Of a stretch of 64,000 nt of DNA, positions 1 to 10,637 are shown one piece after another. The stretch's first letter is position 1. Each line of letters begins with the position of its first letter. The notes under the pieces are model-generated. The model saw nothing but the letters and a program-made list of their open reading frames with translations. It was not told the DNA's origin and searched no databases. The stretch comes from Phialophora verrucosa (lineage: Eukaryota > Ascomycota > Eurotiomycetes > Chaetothyriales > Herpotrichiellaceae). Location: positions 1,798,001-1,862,000 of the forward strand of contig MSED01000009.1 of the NCBI GenBank assembly GCA_002099365.1, in the 5' to 3' direction. The position numbers and the translations under genes are program-made.

Positions 1-665
1 GCGATCGTGGCCCGATATACTGTGTACTCCCTCTGCCTGGTGTCCGGCGCTAATCACAACGCTCAGACGCCCGCCCTTATCAGTAGCTTGGTCGGCCCAT
101 TCATGCCACCGGTTCTTCTTCAGACCCCAGTCCTCTGTCTCCTGTGTTCGGGCTTCAAATCTGCAAGGTGTCGTTTGCTGAGGTATGAGTGGGGAGGGAG
201 GTGGACGCAATATCGCGCCGTCCCCAAGGGTTGTTGGTTGCCACTCAGAAATGCCGATTGTTCGAGTCGGGTTTGAGGGCGGTACCTGAATATGGAGTAA
301 TGATGGAGGTCAGGCTGAACTCACAAGCCTAGAAGCTTCCGTCTTTCTTTGACAGCTATGCTGTGTCGTGGGAGTGTCTTGAAGGTCACTGAATCGAACA
401 TCAACCGCCGCAGGAGCACGCTTTCTCTCTCGGAAGAGTTGCCTTCTCCGTATAACCGACGAGCTAGAGTTGCGGGATCGCCAGCAAGTGGAGATTTGAC
501 ACTAAACCGCATTGTGCTTCGGCTAAACCTTCCCATGTATCGCCCGATTCTTTGATGTGGACAGCAGTTCACATTGTAGCTCACTTCCGACTGGCAGCTT
601 TGGCGAAATTCAGATCTGGATGATATACAAAAGAAAAGTCAGAATCAGTAGTGTCCGCTTGAAGT
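1..665. other. intergenic, left edge of window
   Basis: No supported gene. The open frames here overlap one another on both strands, are under 90 codons and show no recognisable family. The right part is the upstream region of the Zng1-like gene; I see no clear TATA box in it. The left part could hold the end of a neighbouring transcription unit that I cannot identify. Confidence 0.5.
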
Positions 666-1874
666 ATGGACGGCGATGATGATGAGGTCCCGGACCTCGT
701 CGAAGCCGAGAATAACGACGTCAACACAAACGGCGCTGGCGCCTCGACTTCTAAGAAGGTACCGATCACGATCGTGACTGGCTATCTTGGGGCTGGAAAG
801 ACAACTTTGCTGAATTACATTTTGACCGCGGAGCACGGAAAGAAGATTGCTGTGATTCTCAACGAATTCGGCAATACGGCGGACATTGAAAAGTCCTTGA
901 CCGTCAACCAAGGAGATCAGTCTTCAACGGAATGGATACCGCTTGCAAACGGTTGTATTTGTTGCAGTGTCAAGGACTCGGGTGTTGCGGCGCTGGAGTC
1001 GCTTGTTGATCGGCAGAAGAACTTCGATTATATTCTGCTTGAGACTACCGGTGTGGCTGACCCGGGGAACATTGCGCCCATGTTCTGGCTGGATGAAGGA
1101 CTGGGGAGTAGTATCTACCTTGACGGCATTGTCACGGTGGTGGATGCAAAGAATATCCTGAGGAGCTTGGATGAGCCTGCGCCTGAGGAGATACCAGAGG
1201 GCGAGCAGGACGCCCAACATCACGACCATGCGACACCGTTACTCACCACGGCCCACCTCCAAATCTCCCACGCGGACGTGATGATCCTCAACAAGACGGA
1301 CCTTGTCTCCGACACAGAGCTTTCCGCGGTCCAGACACGGATATCTTCTATCAATAGCCTGGCCCGCATCATACCGACGAAACATTCCCATGTCGACAAT
1401 CTGAGCGGCACAATCCTGGAGCTCAACGCTTATTCAACCTTTCCCGCGACTCCAAGCGTAACCGCCATGCCTGACTTTGCGTCCAAGGGCCACTCTCATT
1501 TAGACCCGACGCTTTCCACGTTCACCATTCCATTGCCGCCACTCGATCCACAGAAACTGCCCCTTCTCGTTGGCTGGCTAGAGACCCTCCTTTGGGACGC
1601 CGAAGACCGACAGGAAGGCAGAGGTAGGAAGTATGAAGTTCACAGGACCAAAGGCCTGATCAGATGTACCGACGGAACCAGTCGGGTTGTTCAGGGTGTG
1701 CGAGAGATCTTCGATCTGATTGAAATACCGCCAACCGAGGATGCGGAGAATACGTTGACAGAAGGCAAGATTGTCTTCATCGGGAGGAATTTAGATCTCA
1801 TCAGAGATATAGACAGCGGTGGCGTCGATACTTTCAGCTCGTTCACTTGCTCACGAGGGGCTCCGCACAGCTAG
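666..1874 (+). CDS. zng1: Zng1/CobW-family zinc-chaperone GTPase
   Basis: Intron-less 402-residue protein of the COG0523/CobW G3E GTPase family. Eukaryotic members (ZNG1, formerly CBWD) use GTP hydrolysis to deliver zinc to client enzymes, notably methionine aminopeptidase 1, in the cytosol. Visible motifs are the Walker A loop GYLGAGKT (residues 39-46), the family metal-binding CICC (97-100), a GTPase ETTGVADP segment (126-133) and the NKTD guanine-specificity motif (209-212). A His-containing stretch (HHDH, about 185-188) precedes NKTD. The acidic N-terminus has VPDLVE, resembling the CPELVP motif by which ZNG1 docks to its client, but it lacks the Cys. The start is the first ATG and puts the P-loop at the family position. 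The last 20 residues look unlike the family, so a 3' intron cannot be excluded. It converges with the kinase gene downstream. Confidence 0.92.
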   Translation: MDGDDDEVPDLVEAENNDVNTNGAGASTSKKVPITIVTGYLGAGKTTLLNYILTAEHGKKIAVILNEFGNTADIEKSLTVNQGDQSSTEWIPLANGCICCSVKDSGVAALESLVDRQKNFDYILLETTGVADPGNIAPMFWLDEGLGSSIYLDGIVTVVDAKNILRSLDEPAPEEIPEGEQDAQHHDHATPLLTTAHLQISHADVMILNKTDLVSDTELSAVQTRISSINSLARIIPTKHSHVDNLSGTILELNAYSTFPATPSVTAMPDFASKGHSHLDPTLSTFTIPLPPLDPQKLPLLVGWLETLLWDAEDRQEGRGRKYEVHRTKGLIRCTDGTSRVVQGVREIFDLIEIPPTEDAENTLTEGKIVFIGRNLDLIRDIDSGGVDTFSSFTCSRGAPHS

Positions 1875-2784
1875 AAATGGTGCCCGAGGCGGCAGGGAGA
1901 GAAGCATGTGCCTTCAGTGGGCGTGATAATCATTAATGCATTGCTCATGGCTATCGTAACCTATATGTCGAGAGTTCTGTCTGACCTCACGTTGGTGGAA
2001 TAATCGTAGACTTGCATCCTGTCGAAAACGTCGGCCGACAATGCGCGTAACGACGGAAGAGAAACAGTTCCCTGCCCTGACTGACCGCGGTGCTTGAGTT
2101 CGCCTCTCCTGGCCGAGCATTTGACCACTTCTGGGGGATAATTGGTTTTGCAACCTTGGGGGTTCATATTGGAATTACCATCGAAACACCACCCATGCAC
2201 AATGAATAACACCGAAATGCCTACGGCATGCTGATCCGAATTGTCCCCGGTTCGCTTGACAAATATCAGTGTTTTAACTGGAAATTCGCTCTCATGATGT
2301 CCAAAACATTGTGCAGGCATTGCGCTTAAAATTCTCAGAAATACAATCAAATCGGATAGCCAACCACTGGACTTTACGTGGGCTGTAATACGTTATCGCC
2401 TTGTTCGCGTTGACCATTCGTGAGTCGGGTGGTCCCATGCGGGCTTTCCCCAATGACTCGTAAAGGGAGAACTGCATTTCCGTCGTAACGGACATCTGCC
2501 GAACTCCCGACTGATGAAGACGGCTGGTTGTCTGGCGCTCTTATTAGGAACCAGGGGTAGGGTGGGTGGTACGGGTGTATGTGGACCAGGGCTGGGCGAA
2601 CCAGAAGTCGGTATACTCTCTGGGACTTGCTCTGTCCTCGGAAGCTGCTCGCGACCACGAGGCGTGGAGTTGAAACCATCGGCGCATGACCCGCATCCGC
2701 TCTGTAAAAGCTCTTCTCTGATATGGTAGCTCGTGCCAACGCCCAAACCGCAGCGAGTGTGTCATTGGATCACTTCTCGTGCCA
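1875..2784. other. convergent intergenic region
   Basis: This 910-bp stretch lies between the 3' ends of the Zng1-like gene and the kinase gene, so it holds two 3' UTRs and terminators. Several overlapping minus-strand frames of 65-130 codons occur, with no family resemblance; I treat them as chance. Confidence 0.6.
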
Positions 2785-5700
2785 CTATGTCACTTCGTTT
2801 TCTGGTGATGGATCCTGTGGTTTCGCGTGAATGATGTGCTCGTTCTCTGACCATAGTGCAAGGTCTGCATGATTTTCCGCCATATCAGTTGACGGACCAG
2901 GGAATACAGGGTCCACTGGAGCCAAGTCGCTGTGACCGGACTTTCCTTCGGCCAAAATCGGCTCCTGCGCAAGCGCAGGAGATTCAGGCCCCAGGCCGAG
3001 CGGTATACCATCGCATATTTCTTGTTGGTCTGCAGAATGAGGCGACCCGTCTGTCCTCTGTCCGTGTTGCTGAACAGAAGGCGCCACCGTGTCCTCCGTC
3101 CGTCCCGGCTCGTCTTCCTCCAAGATTGGTGCTACCGACTCGACGTCTCTGTCGCCTACGAGGTACCTAAGCGGCTCGTCGTACCCACTATCCGCAAACG
3201 GAAGACTCGGGGGTTTGGTCGCTTCTGCGTCTAGAAGTGGGCTTGCCTTGTTCTCAAGTGCGTCAACCCCACTTATGGGCGTTGGCAGATCTGTGTCGCC
3301 ATCAGCAGCTGGAATCCCACCAGTTTGAGGAGTAATTCGATCGTTGTTGGGGTCGATAGGATGACACAATTCCTTGATGTCACTGAGCTCTTCCGGCTCC
3401 GAGTGCAGGTCCACAGACCGAGGCTTGGCGAGGACTGTGAGCAAGTCCTGACTGTTTCGAGGGGTGCTGTCAGATGTGGCCGACATGGCGGCCAGAAGAG
3501 AGGGACGCCTGGCTGGTATGGGTGGTGAAAATTTTGTCAGAGCCTCGTCTGCCACAGCCTCTGCCTCAGCCTCAGCCATGCCATCTTCATCGGTCGCACC
3601 TTGACTCAGAAGGCAGCTTCCGGCCTCGGCGTGACGTTCCAATATTTCCCGTTCCTCATCATTGAAAGTTTGCCGCGATATCAAGTACCGATGACCGTCC
3701 ATCTCGAGCTCATTGAACTCCCGGTCTACCCCCGGCGAAATGGCCACAATGTTGGGTTCAAGGTCTTCTGTTGGTGTCGGTCTCTCGTCTTCGGATTCCC
3801 AGTGATGCCTCTCATTGCTGCCGAGATGTGCATAGTTGATGGGTGGTCTCCTACCTCTAGGTCGATCATATCCTGAAAGGTCGCTTTCGAACTCATAGTT
3901 GGAGGACTTTGGATATGTAAACGTGTAGTCATCCCTGGAGCTCTCTGGCGAATATGGAATCGCCTCGGTTTCCTGTAATTTGGTGCTCAGACGCAAGATG
4001 TCGTCCCGTTCGACGGCGTCGGCAGGGTCAATGTACTTCTTCATCGTGCGCAACTTCAAAGCTGGTCGTTGTTGCGGCCGGATATCGTCGCATGACGTGG
4101 AGACTGCTTCTGGGAAGAGGTCTACCAGTTCCTTGGCGGACAATCGGTCGCGTGGGCGGGGAGACAAGCAAATCCTGACAATGTCTTGGTACCATTCGGG
4201 CACCTCCGAAGGAAATTCATCGACGCTTAGGGGCGGTACGTGCCGCTCAGGCTCATCATCGTCCATCGCCAAAGCCCACAGCGTCATGCCCAGTTGATAG
4301 ATGTCCGATTTCTCGCCGATGTACATGGAGATCCGCTGATTGCTCGCAATTTTGGTTGCAATCTCTGGAGGCTCCCAGCCAACGGGACACCCGCGCCGGT
4401 TGATGTCGATGATCTTGGCGTTGTCGTCTGCGTCCACCACGATGTTGGATAAAGTAAAGTCGCCCTGAACATAGCCCTCTTCGTGCACTTCACTCAACCC
4501 TCGGACGGCCTGCTCCGCCCATCTGCACCGATCTTCCCACGCAATGGCCCCTCTGTGATCGTATAATAGATCGACGATCGCACCCTTGTCTGCATAGCTG
4601 ATGAGCAAGCCTTTGACCACCGATTCCGTGTCATCAAACACAACGGCCTCAAGTTTGATAACATGATCCGAGTCGTGAAGTGCATGGAGGGCATTGATCT
4701 CATACAGGAACTCATCAACAGTGTCCGGGCCCGGGATCTCTTTCTTGATATAGGTTCTGCCCCTGTATTGCACCTTGTAGACGAATCCGGAAAGGTGGGA
4801 GTCGAAGACGAGCTCGTCTTCCCGAACCTTCATTGGTTTGAATGCCTCGTCGTTGAAGATATGCGAGACGGTAGTTTTGGGTGGATAGGGTATGATCTCG
4901 TTGACATCTTCCGTCACATGAACATGTAATCGACCATCGGTTGTTTCCAGCTTGAGGTTGGTGACGGTGTCGTAGAATTGGATTTCAGGCAGAGAATCAC
5001 GGATTGACTCGTAAATTTGCATGCTCTTATCCCGTTGAAACTGTAGTTCTTTCAAGTCCATCTCCAAGGAACCAGGTTCGGCATTGCGGTAGTCACATGA
5101 AATGGTCACTCGACGCCAAAAGCTGGGAGTCTGTGCATAAGTGACGAAGAACTTCTCGCGATCGGACTTGTCTCTAAAATGCATACTCAGGTTCAGGATC
5201 CATCGACGATCGAGCTCGTCCCGTAGCTCGGCCTTGTCATCGGCTAGAGGCATCTGTGCATAGTGCGAGTCATCAGAGGATGTCCTGGAAGGCGGGCGCG
5301 GAGGTCGATAGTCGTCCTGTGGCCAAAGATCCTCAGTCGTGTCGGGCTGTGTCGGGTCGAGAGTTGGCGGAAGGTCGACGTGGGCGTCACCACCACCGAC
5401 ATCCGCCCTGGCGGTAACAGCCACAGCGGGTGCAGATGTTCGAGCAGGGTCCCAGTTGGGTGGCGACGAGGTGGCTCGCCGTCTCGGTAAGCTTATCGAA
5501 GCATGCCTGGTCGAGGAGACGGCTCTTCTCTCAGCATGCCCCGGCTGGATAGGAAGCAATCGGTCTCGTCGCTCAGAGTTCTGACGACGGAATGTCGCTT
5601 GCCGAGGGAGGCCAACAGCAAGCGGCCTCGTTGCGGATTCGCTTTTATTGGGATCTCGACTGTCAGGCCAGTCCCGGGGCCACTGCTCATCATCGGAGCA

Positions 5701-5856
5701 CTCGACGGGACTCTGGGTCGCATCATCTTTGGCGAAGAAATGCTGGAGTTTCTGCCACATTCCGAATCTAAGCGAGTGTCTGGAATGATGCTGATGCGGC
5801 TCGGAATCGACCTGTCTCAATGCATTGGGTTCGGCATGCAGAGGTCGGATGCCCAT
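2785..5856 (-). CDS. large atypical protein kinase
   Basis: A 1,023-residue protein when started at the ATG at 5856. The frame stays open for another 103 codons upstream, but that stretch is low in conserved features. After a disordered, Pro/Arg-rich N-terminus (1-200) comes an alpha/beta region (about 215-345), then a protein-kinase fold (about 358-580): YIKKE with the ATP-site lysine (371 or 372), the catalytic loop as QGDFTLSN (D466, N471) instead of HRDxxxxN, and DIN (484-486) in place of DFG. GWEPPE (493-498) and the SDIYQLGMTLW helix (517-527) follow. Asp and Asn of the loop and the metal-site Asp are kept, so activity is plausible. The C-terminal 440 residues are acidic, disordered and Ser/Pro-rich. 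The family is typical of Pezizomycotina; substrate unknown. No intron was needed to keep the frame. Confidence 0.82.
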   Translation of the reverse strand: MGIRPLHAEPNALRQVDSEPHQHHSRHSLRFGMWQKLQHFFAKDDATQSPVECSDDEQWPRDWPDSRDPNKSESATRPLAVGLPRQATFRRQNSERRDRLLPIQPGHAERRAVSSTRHASISLPRRRATSSPPNWDPARTSAPAVAVTARADVGGGDAHVDLPPTLDPTQPDTTEDLWPQDDYRPPRPPSRTSSDDSHYAQMPLADDKAELRDELDRRWILNLSMHFRDKSDREKFFVTYAQTPSFWRRVTISCDYRNAEPGSLEMDLKELQFQRDKSMQIYESIRDSLPEIQFYDTVTNLKLETTDGRLHVHVTEDVNEIIPYPPKTTVSHIFNDEAFKPMKVREDELVFDSHLSGFVYKVQYRGRTYIKKEIPGPDTVDEFLYEINALHALHDSDHVIKLEAVVFDDTESVVKGLLISYADKGAIVDLLYDHRGAIAWEDRCRWAEQAVRGLSEVHEEGYVQGDFTLSNIVVDADDNAKIIDINRRGCPVGWEPPEIATKIASNQRISMYIGEKSDIYQLGMTLWALAMDDDEPERHVPPLSVDEFPSEVPEWYQDIVRICLSPRPRDRLSAKELVDLFPEAVSTSCDDIRPQQRPALKLRTMKKYIDPADAVERDDILRLSTKLQETEAIPYSPESSRDDYTFTYPKSSNYEFESDLSGYDRPRGRRPPINYAHLGSNERHHWESEDERPTPTEDLEPNIVAISPGVDREFNELEMDGHRYLISRQTFNDEEREILERHAEAGSCLLSQGATDEDGMAEAEAEAVADEALTKFSPPIPARRPSLLAAMSATSDSTPRNSQDLLTVLAKPRSVDLHSEPEELSDIKELCHPIDPNNDRITPQTGGIPAADGDTDLPTPISGVDALENKASPLLDAEATKPPSLPFADSGYDEPLRYLVGDRDVESVAPILEEDEPGRTEDTVAPSVQQHGQRTDGSPHSADQQEICDGIPLGLGPESPALAQEPILAEGKSGHSDLAPVDPVFPGPSTDMAENHADLALWSENEHIIHAKPQDPSPENEVT

Positions 5857-8800
5857 TATTGCGGAGGTCGCCTTGGGTCTGATACGAGTGAGGGGCAGGC
5901 CTCCGTCCTCCGCCGCGGTCGAGTCAGCAACCTCCGCTTGAGTCGGGCTACACAACAGCCAGCGGATTGCGACGATGGCAACAGGACATTGGGGGTGTAT
6001 TGTGTGACTGTGATACAGAAGGACGGAGAAGGTTTTGGTGGGATTCGGAAGCCCCAGAGATATTATTGGTGACTGGCCATGGACCGAGTGGTAGCGAGGA
6101 GACGTCGGAGAGTCGGAGCTGGAAGAACTTGGAGGCGGTGAGTACAAGACAAGCCCCGGTGCCACACACTATCACACAAGGTCTTGGAAAATATCGCACA
6201 CACTGCTGCAACGAGGAGAATGTCTTGAAAGGAGCTGTACGGGTCTTCCACCTGCGCAGGCCGCACTGCTGAGTGACAGGAAGGACAAATGCAGGACGAG
6301 GGCCGGGTTTTGTTGTGTTCGCAGCGAATACTCGACCCGGGTCAATGGTCTCGCTCGGGTCTTCAAGGGGAGGAGCTGGTTCGCGCGGTGGGTGTGTATT
6401 CAATGCAAGCGCTGGTCGGATCAGTGGCCGTCTGACCCACGTCCTTGTCTGTGAAGCCGGCACGGTAAATGAGGACCAGGCAAGGGCAATGAAGTGGATG
6501 TGATGGATATATGGTGGTTTCGAAAGACTGGCTCAAGCTACTTCACCGCTCCAACAAGGCCCTTCAGGCAGAGAGATCTGAAACTGGTAGAGGATGCACG
6601 AGGCAGGAGACGGGAGGCAGGACGGAGGATGCAGAATAGTCAGGCCCGTTGGCAGTTGGCAGATTTTCTCGCTCTTGTCGGGCGCAATATGAAGCTTTAG
6701 CTCCAAGGTATATTGCAAGCACTGAAAGGCGAATACAGGGTATTTCTTCACGTCTCTCTCTCTCTCTTCAGATTCCATGTGCCGCAGAGCAGCAGCTTCC
6801 AACCACGGCCAACATCGTGGCCAGGGCTTGCTCCGCGGGGCTGGTTGACTGGGGTCCGCCCACGACAGTGCCAAACTCAACCGCCAACGTGGATGTTTTG
6901 CGATCGCGAAGCAGCCAATAAGGCTGGAAGGGCGACTGCTAATAGGCGGCTGCTTCCCTATATCCCGCTTGCCCCGTTCGCCCCGAAGGCCCAAAAGTCA
7001 ACTAGAACGGCATCATCTCACGCTTGGGCATCCCTTTCAACCTGGCATCGCTTGCGACACATTAGGCCGCGACTTGATCCGATTCGGACCATCAACTTGG
7101 GCGTGCAGCCAACTCATCTGTGCGCCGACTCCTTCGATCGCAGCAAATTTCTTTTCGGGCCAGAGGTCCAACAGGCGAGCTGCACCGCGGCATGCGGGCA
7201 TGCGCTGCAAGGCGGACACTAACTTGAGCACAGTCGACGGCCACATGGGCACCGACGGACGACAACCAGCCATGCCCGGGGCTACTATTGATCCCTTTCC
7301 GCTCCAGCTGGCTTCAGCTGGCACCATCCCTCAGCTACGATAATAGATGAAGCATTCGCTGCTCTCTTTCATATCTTCATCGATTTCCAGCCTCAGCACG
7401 CGACCCTCCCGACTCGAATATCATCAGACACTGTATGTAGCGTTTGTTTCTCGTAACAAAAGATGTCTGAATCAGCCACTTGATACGCCTGCGCACAGGC
7501 AGAGAAGGCGACAAACGATACGTGCAGCTCTCCACGAACCTGTCCACCTCCCGACGTCACTAGGGCCCAAAGACGCGTCTGCCAGTCTTCTCTGACGGTT
7601 CGAATCCTGCCACTACTGCACTCCCCCGAAGGCATCCAGCGCGTGCATTTCGGACCACTCATCTATTTTCCTGCAAGCTCATCCACGTCCATTCGTTGCC
7701 TCGAGGTTGGGCAGCGAATATTCCAAACAAGCTCAATCTCCATTGGCGCTGTTGTTCCTATATCGCGCTCTGACCTGACTGCTTCCAACACAATTCCATC
7801 TCCCGGCCTACATCAGCAGCGTCCATCGGAGGTGATATCGGAGCCCATGATCTCATAGTTCTGTCCAAGCTCACATCTTGTCCTCCTCTCCGCAGGACCC
7901 AGCGTTGACGTGGCAAGTCATCGTCGATGCATCCCCTGCGCATAGGGTTTCAAAGTCAGACTCCTACGTAGACTCCGATCTTCAGCGTGATCTCTTACGT
8001 TCCGAATACCAGAAGAAATTACTATATGTCTGAGGTTGAGGTCACCAGACTCCCACGGACGCGGCGTTGGTGGAAGGTTTGTATTTTGCAGCCTTGTCAT
8101 TCACCGCCTATTGCCCCTTACCTCTCCCCCAGCAACACGTTCGTGAGGAAAACTAACTAGAGCACCAATGACCCGGTCGAACCCGCATCGCCGGGGTTGT
8201 TGTCGGCAAATCTGACATGCTTCCCTTCAGCGTCACACCATTCCCGTCTCCGCTCTCGAATGAGGTGGAATGGGTATTGTCTGAATCACCTGCTAGGTTA
8301 TACCGGCACTGCGACAGCCGACAACTGTTCGTCTACTCCACCTGACCTCTTCATTATCGGTCAGCAGATGATACTGCCTCGAGCCCTGGTTTGTTGTCGC
8401 CATGCCGCTCATTCTACCCCTTTACCACGCTAGGGCAAGCTGGAAAGATCATGCAACAGCGTCATGGCTCGACATTAGAGGCCTATTTGCTCATGTGTCA
8501 GGCCCTCAGATCCTGAAGCACGAAGTCTACCCTTTTCGAGCAGCGACAATGAATCTGGGACAAAGGAATCCGTCAGATCAGGATAACCCGTGATCAACAA
8601 GCACTGCGACATCCTGCAGGCAGCCCAGGAAGACCATTTCCAGCAATGGTTCCAGGACTCGCTCGCTGCAACCGCTTCCCGAATGGCGTTCACCGCTACT
8701 CTGTCCAGATCGCCTGCGTTACATCTGACAGGACATAAGAGGTCGGCGCGCCATGAGCACAGAGCTTCGAGCTTTGACATATACACTTCACAGGGGTGAG

Positions 8801-9641
8801 ATCGAAATTGTTTCGCTTTACGGTGGTATTTTCCTGTTGATTTTGAAGCACCACTTCCGCCGCGGCGCGTTCTACAGGCCCTTCATGGGGCGGCAGCGTC
8901 AATTCACTATCCACAGGAACCAGGTGCAGAAATGGCCAAAACCAGCTCAAGGCGGCGAGAGGATCCAGTGCTCATGCGAGCAGCCGTCAGCGTTTTCGTG
9001 GCTGCGAAATTCTCCGCCGACGGTGTTATCTGAAGCCTTCGCTTTCCTCATGATGCTTGGTTCGAGGGTACTACTGATGTTAGGTAGCATCTCTCTGCAC
9101 TTCACACGAATGGCTGGTTCCGTGTTCAGAGCTCGAGGCGAACTTTGGTCCTCTGTATGTCCTCAGCCAACCCGGATTTCTTGCTTTTGTGCTGGCCAAC
9201 AGGTCATAAACGCAGGAGTTAGACCTTGGCGGCCGAGCACTGGCATGCTCATCGGTGCTCTTCAACCCCCGTACAGCGCATGTTGTGCGCGGACCTGGGA
9301 GAAGCGAAAAGAAACCCGAGTAGTCCTGCTCCGAGCGAACCTCATCCCAATCATAGTGGGCGAATGACTTTGCCAATCTCTGAGGACTGGCACCGGCTTC
9401 GCGGGTCCAGCTTGCATTTGCTCGGTCAACCGATTTGTACTTTTCGCTAAGACAATATACTTGGGCAAGCGCACCAGGTTTGCCTGACACCGTTGCGCCT
9501 CGTCCGGCAAGAGTCGTCCCACCACGGAATCATAATAATATACAATAACTCCCATCCGTGATTTTAGCCCATATCCTGCCATCCGTCCAAGATGCATAGT
9601 CCGTGTCCAATCATCATCAGATAGTCACAAAGCTCTTAACA
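5857..9641. other. 3.8-kb gap without a supported gene
   Basis: The left end is the promoter side of the kinase gene and the right end is the 3' side of the Sap30-like gene. Open frames reach 204 codons (8753-9367, +), but they overlap frames on the opposite strand, have no family resemblance and no plausible splicing partners. There are no obvious repeats. An unrecognised multi-exon or non-coding gene is possible. Confidence 0.5.
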
Positions 9642-10637
9642 TTATGGCCTAAATCTCAGCCTGAATCCGACCTCCCCTCCAGGGCCATCAACCCTTCTTT
9701 GCTCTCTCCCGTTGCTTCCCATCCAGTTTCCTGCGCCATCACCCTCGGAACCCTCCGTCCTCACTTGCCGGGAACTCTCATTCTGTTGCACCACGTAGAT
9801 AAATCTCGCGATGGTATCTGCTTCCCCTCCCACTAGCTGTTGGGCATTGAAGTGTTTGCGAACAGCCGACGCCAGATGCGAAGCTGGTTGATGAGGGCCC
9901 AGGTAGGTGGAAGGGGTTGAGGATATCGACGAAGCGTCCCGCTCCGAGGGGGGTTGACCGGGGTCAGGCGGTTCGATAGATTGGGCTATTGATAACGACG
10001 TACTCGAAGGCCCCTCTCTCATTGATGTGTCTTTTGACTTGCCCTTCTCCTTCTGTTTGACCTTGCTCCCGTTCGTCTTGCCTGTTTCGTTCGTCTGCTG
10101 TCCCTGGCGAGCCCGCCGCCGTTGAAGGTGCTGTTCGTGCAGCTTCCGCCTGTAATAAACCGCCGAAGGTGCGCGTTTGCCAATGTCGGATGACTTGTAA
10201 GCCAAGTCGGCGTGAGGTTGGTGGAACGCTGCGGGGACGGGGAGGCGGTGGGCTATGCGGTATGTGCGCAGGACGCGGACGGGCATTGTATCCCATTCAG
10301 TCTTTTGCCGATGGTATTGCTCAGATTAGCCTCAACTCGCCCCTATTTCCAGCATATCCGAGGGCATTTCTAGACATACCCGAGGTAGACTTGGATCTTT
10401 ATCGTCCTCCACTGCTGCTGGTTGTGGTGCGGCTGAAGGAGGAGCAGTAGAGGCATTCCCTGTCACGGCAGCTTTGGATCCTCCGCTGGCACCGTTGTGT
10501 CCGGGAGCCGCCCTTTTTCCCTTCGACACGCCCGATCCACTGGTTTGGCCCAGTGCAGACTTCTCTTTCAGATTTGTGATGGTGCTTGAAGTTTCAGATC
10601 TGGAGTCGTCGACGTTGCGTGGTCGGGCCGGTGGCAT
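9642..10637 (-). CDS. sap30: Sap30-like Sin3/HDAC complex subunit
   Basis: Two exons: 10637-10380 and 10301-9642. The 78-bp intron has GTATGT at its 5' end, a CTAAT branch-like site and AAAAG at its 3' end, and joins in phase 0; the product is 305 residues. Exon 1 is a low-complexity Ser/Ala/Thr-rich tail beginning MPPARPR. Exon 2 opens with WDTMPVRVLRTYRIAHRL and continues with IGKRAPS, then HLASAVRKHFNAQQ and ends GFRLRFRP, which are the landmarks of the fungal Sap30 Sin3-binding domain. Sap30 tethers the Rpd3-type deacetylase to Sin3 in the nucleus. Unlike the usual compact domain, a linker of about 90 residues rich in Gln, Lys, Ser and Pro separates the first two halves, and a Glu/Gly-rich insert precedes GFRLRF. 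The ATG at 10637 is the only one in exon 1 that gives the family N-terminus. Confidence 0.85.

Noticed and set aside
7590..7610. tRNA-like B box GGTTCGAATCC
   Set aside because: The flanking bases do not form the T-arm stem and no A box lies at the right distance upstream.
8753..9367. 204-codon plus-strand frame in the 3.8-kb gap
   Set aside because: Mixed Cys/Trp/Arg-rich composition typical of non-coding translation, and it overlaps minus-strand frames of similar length.
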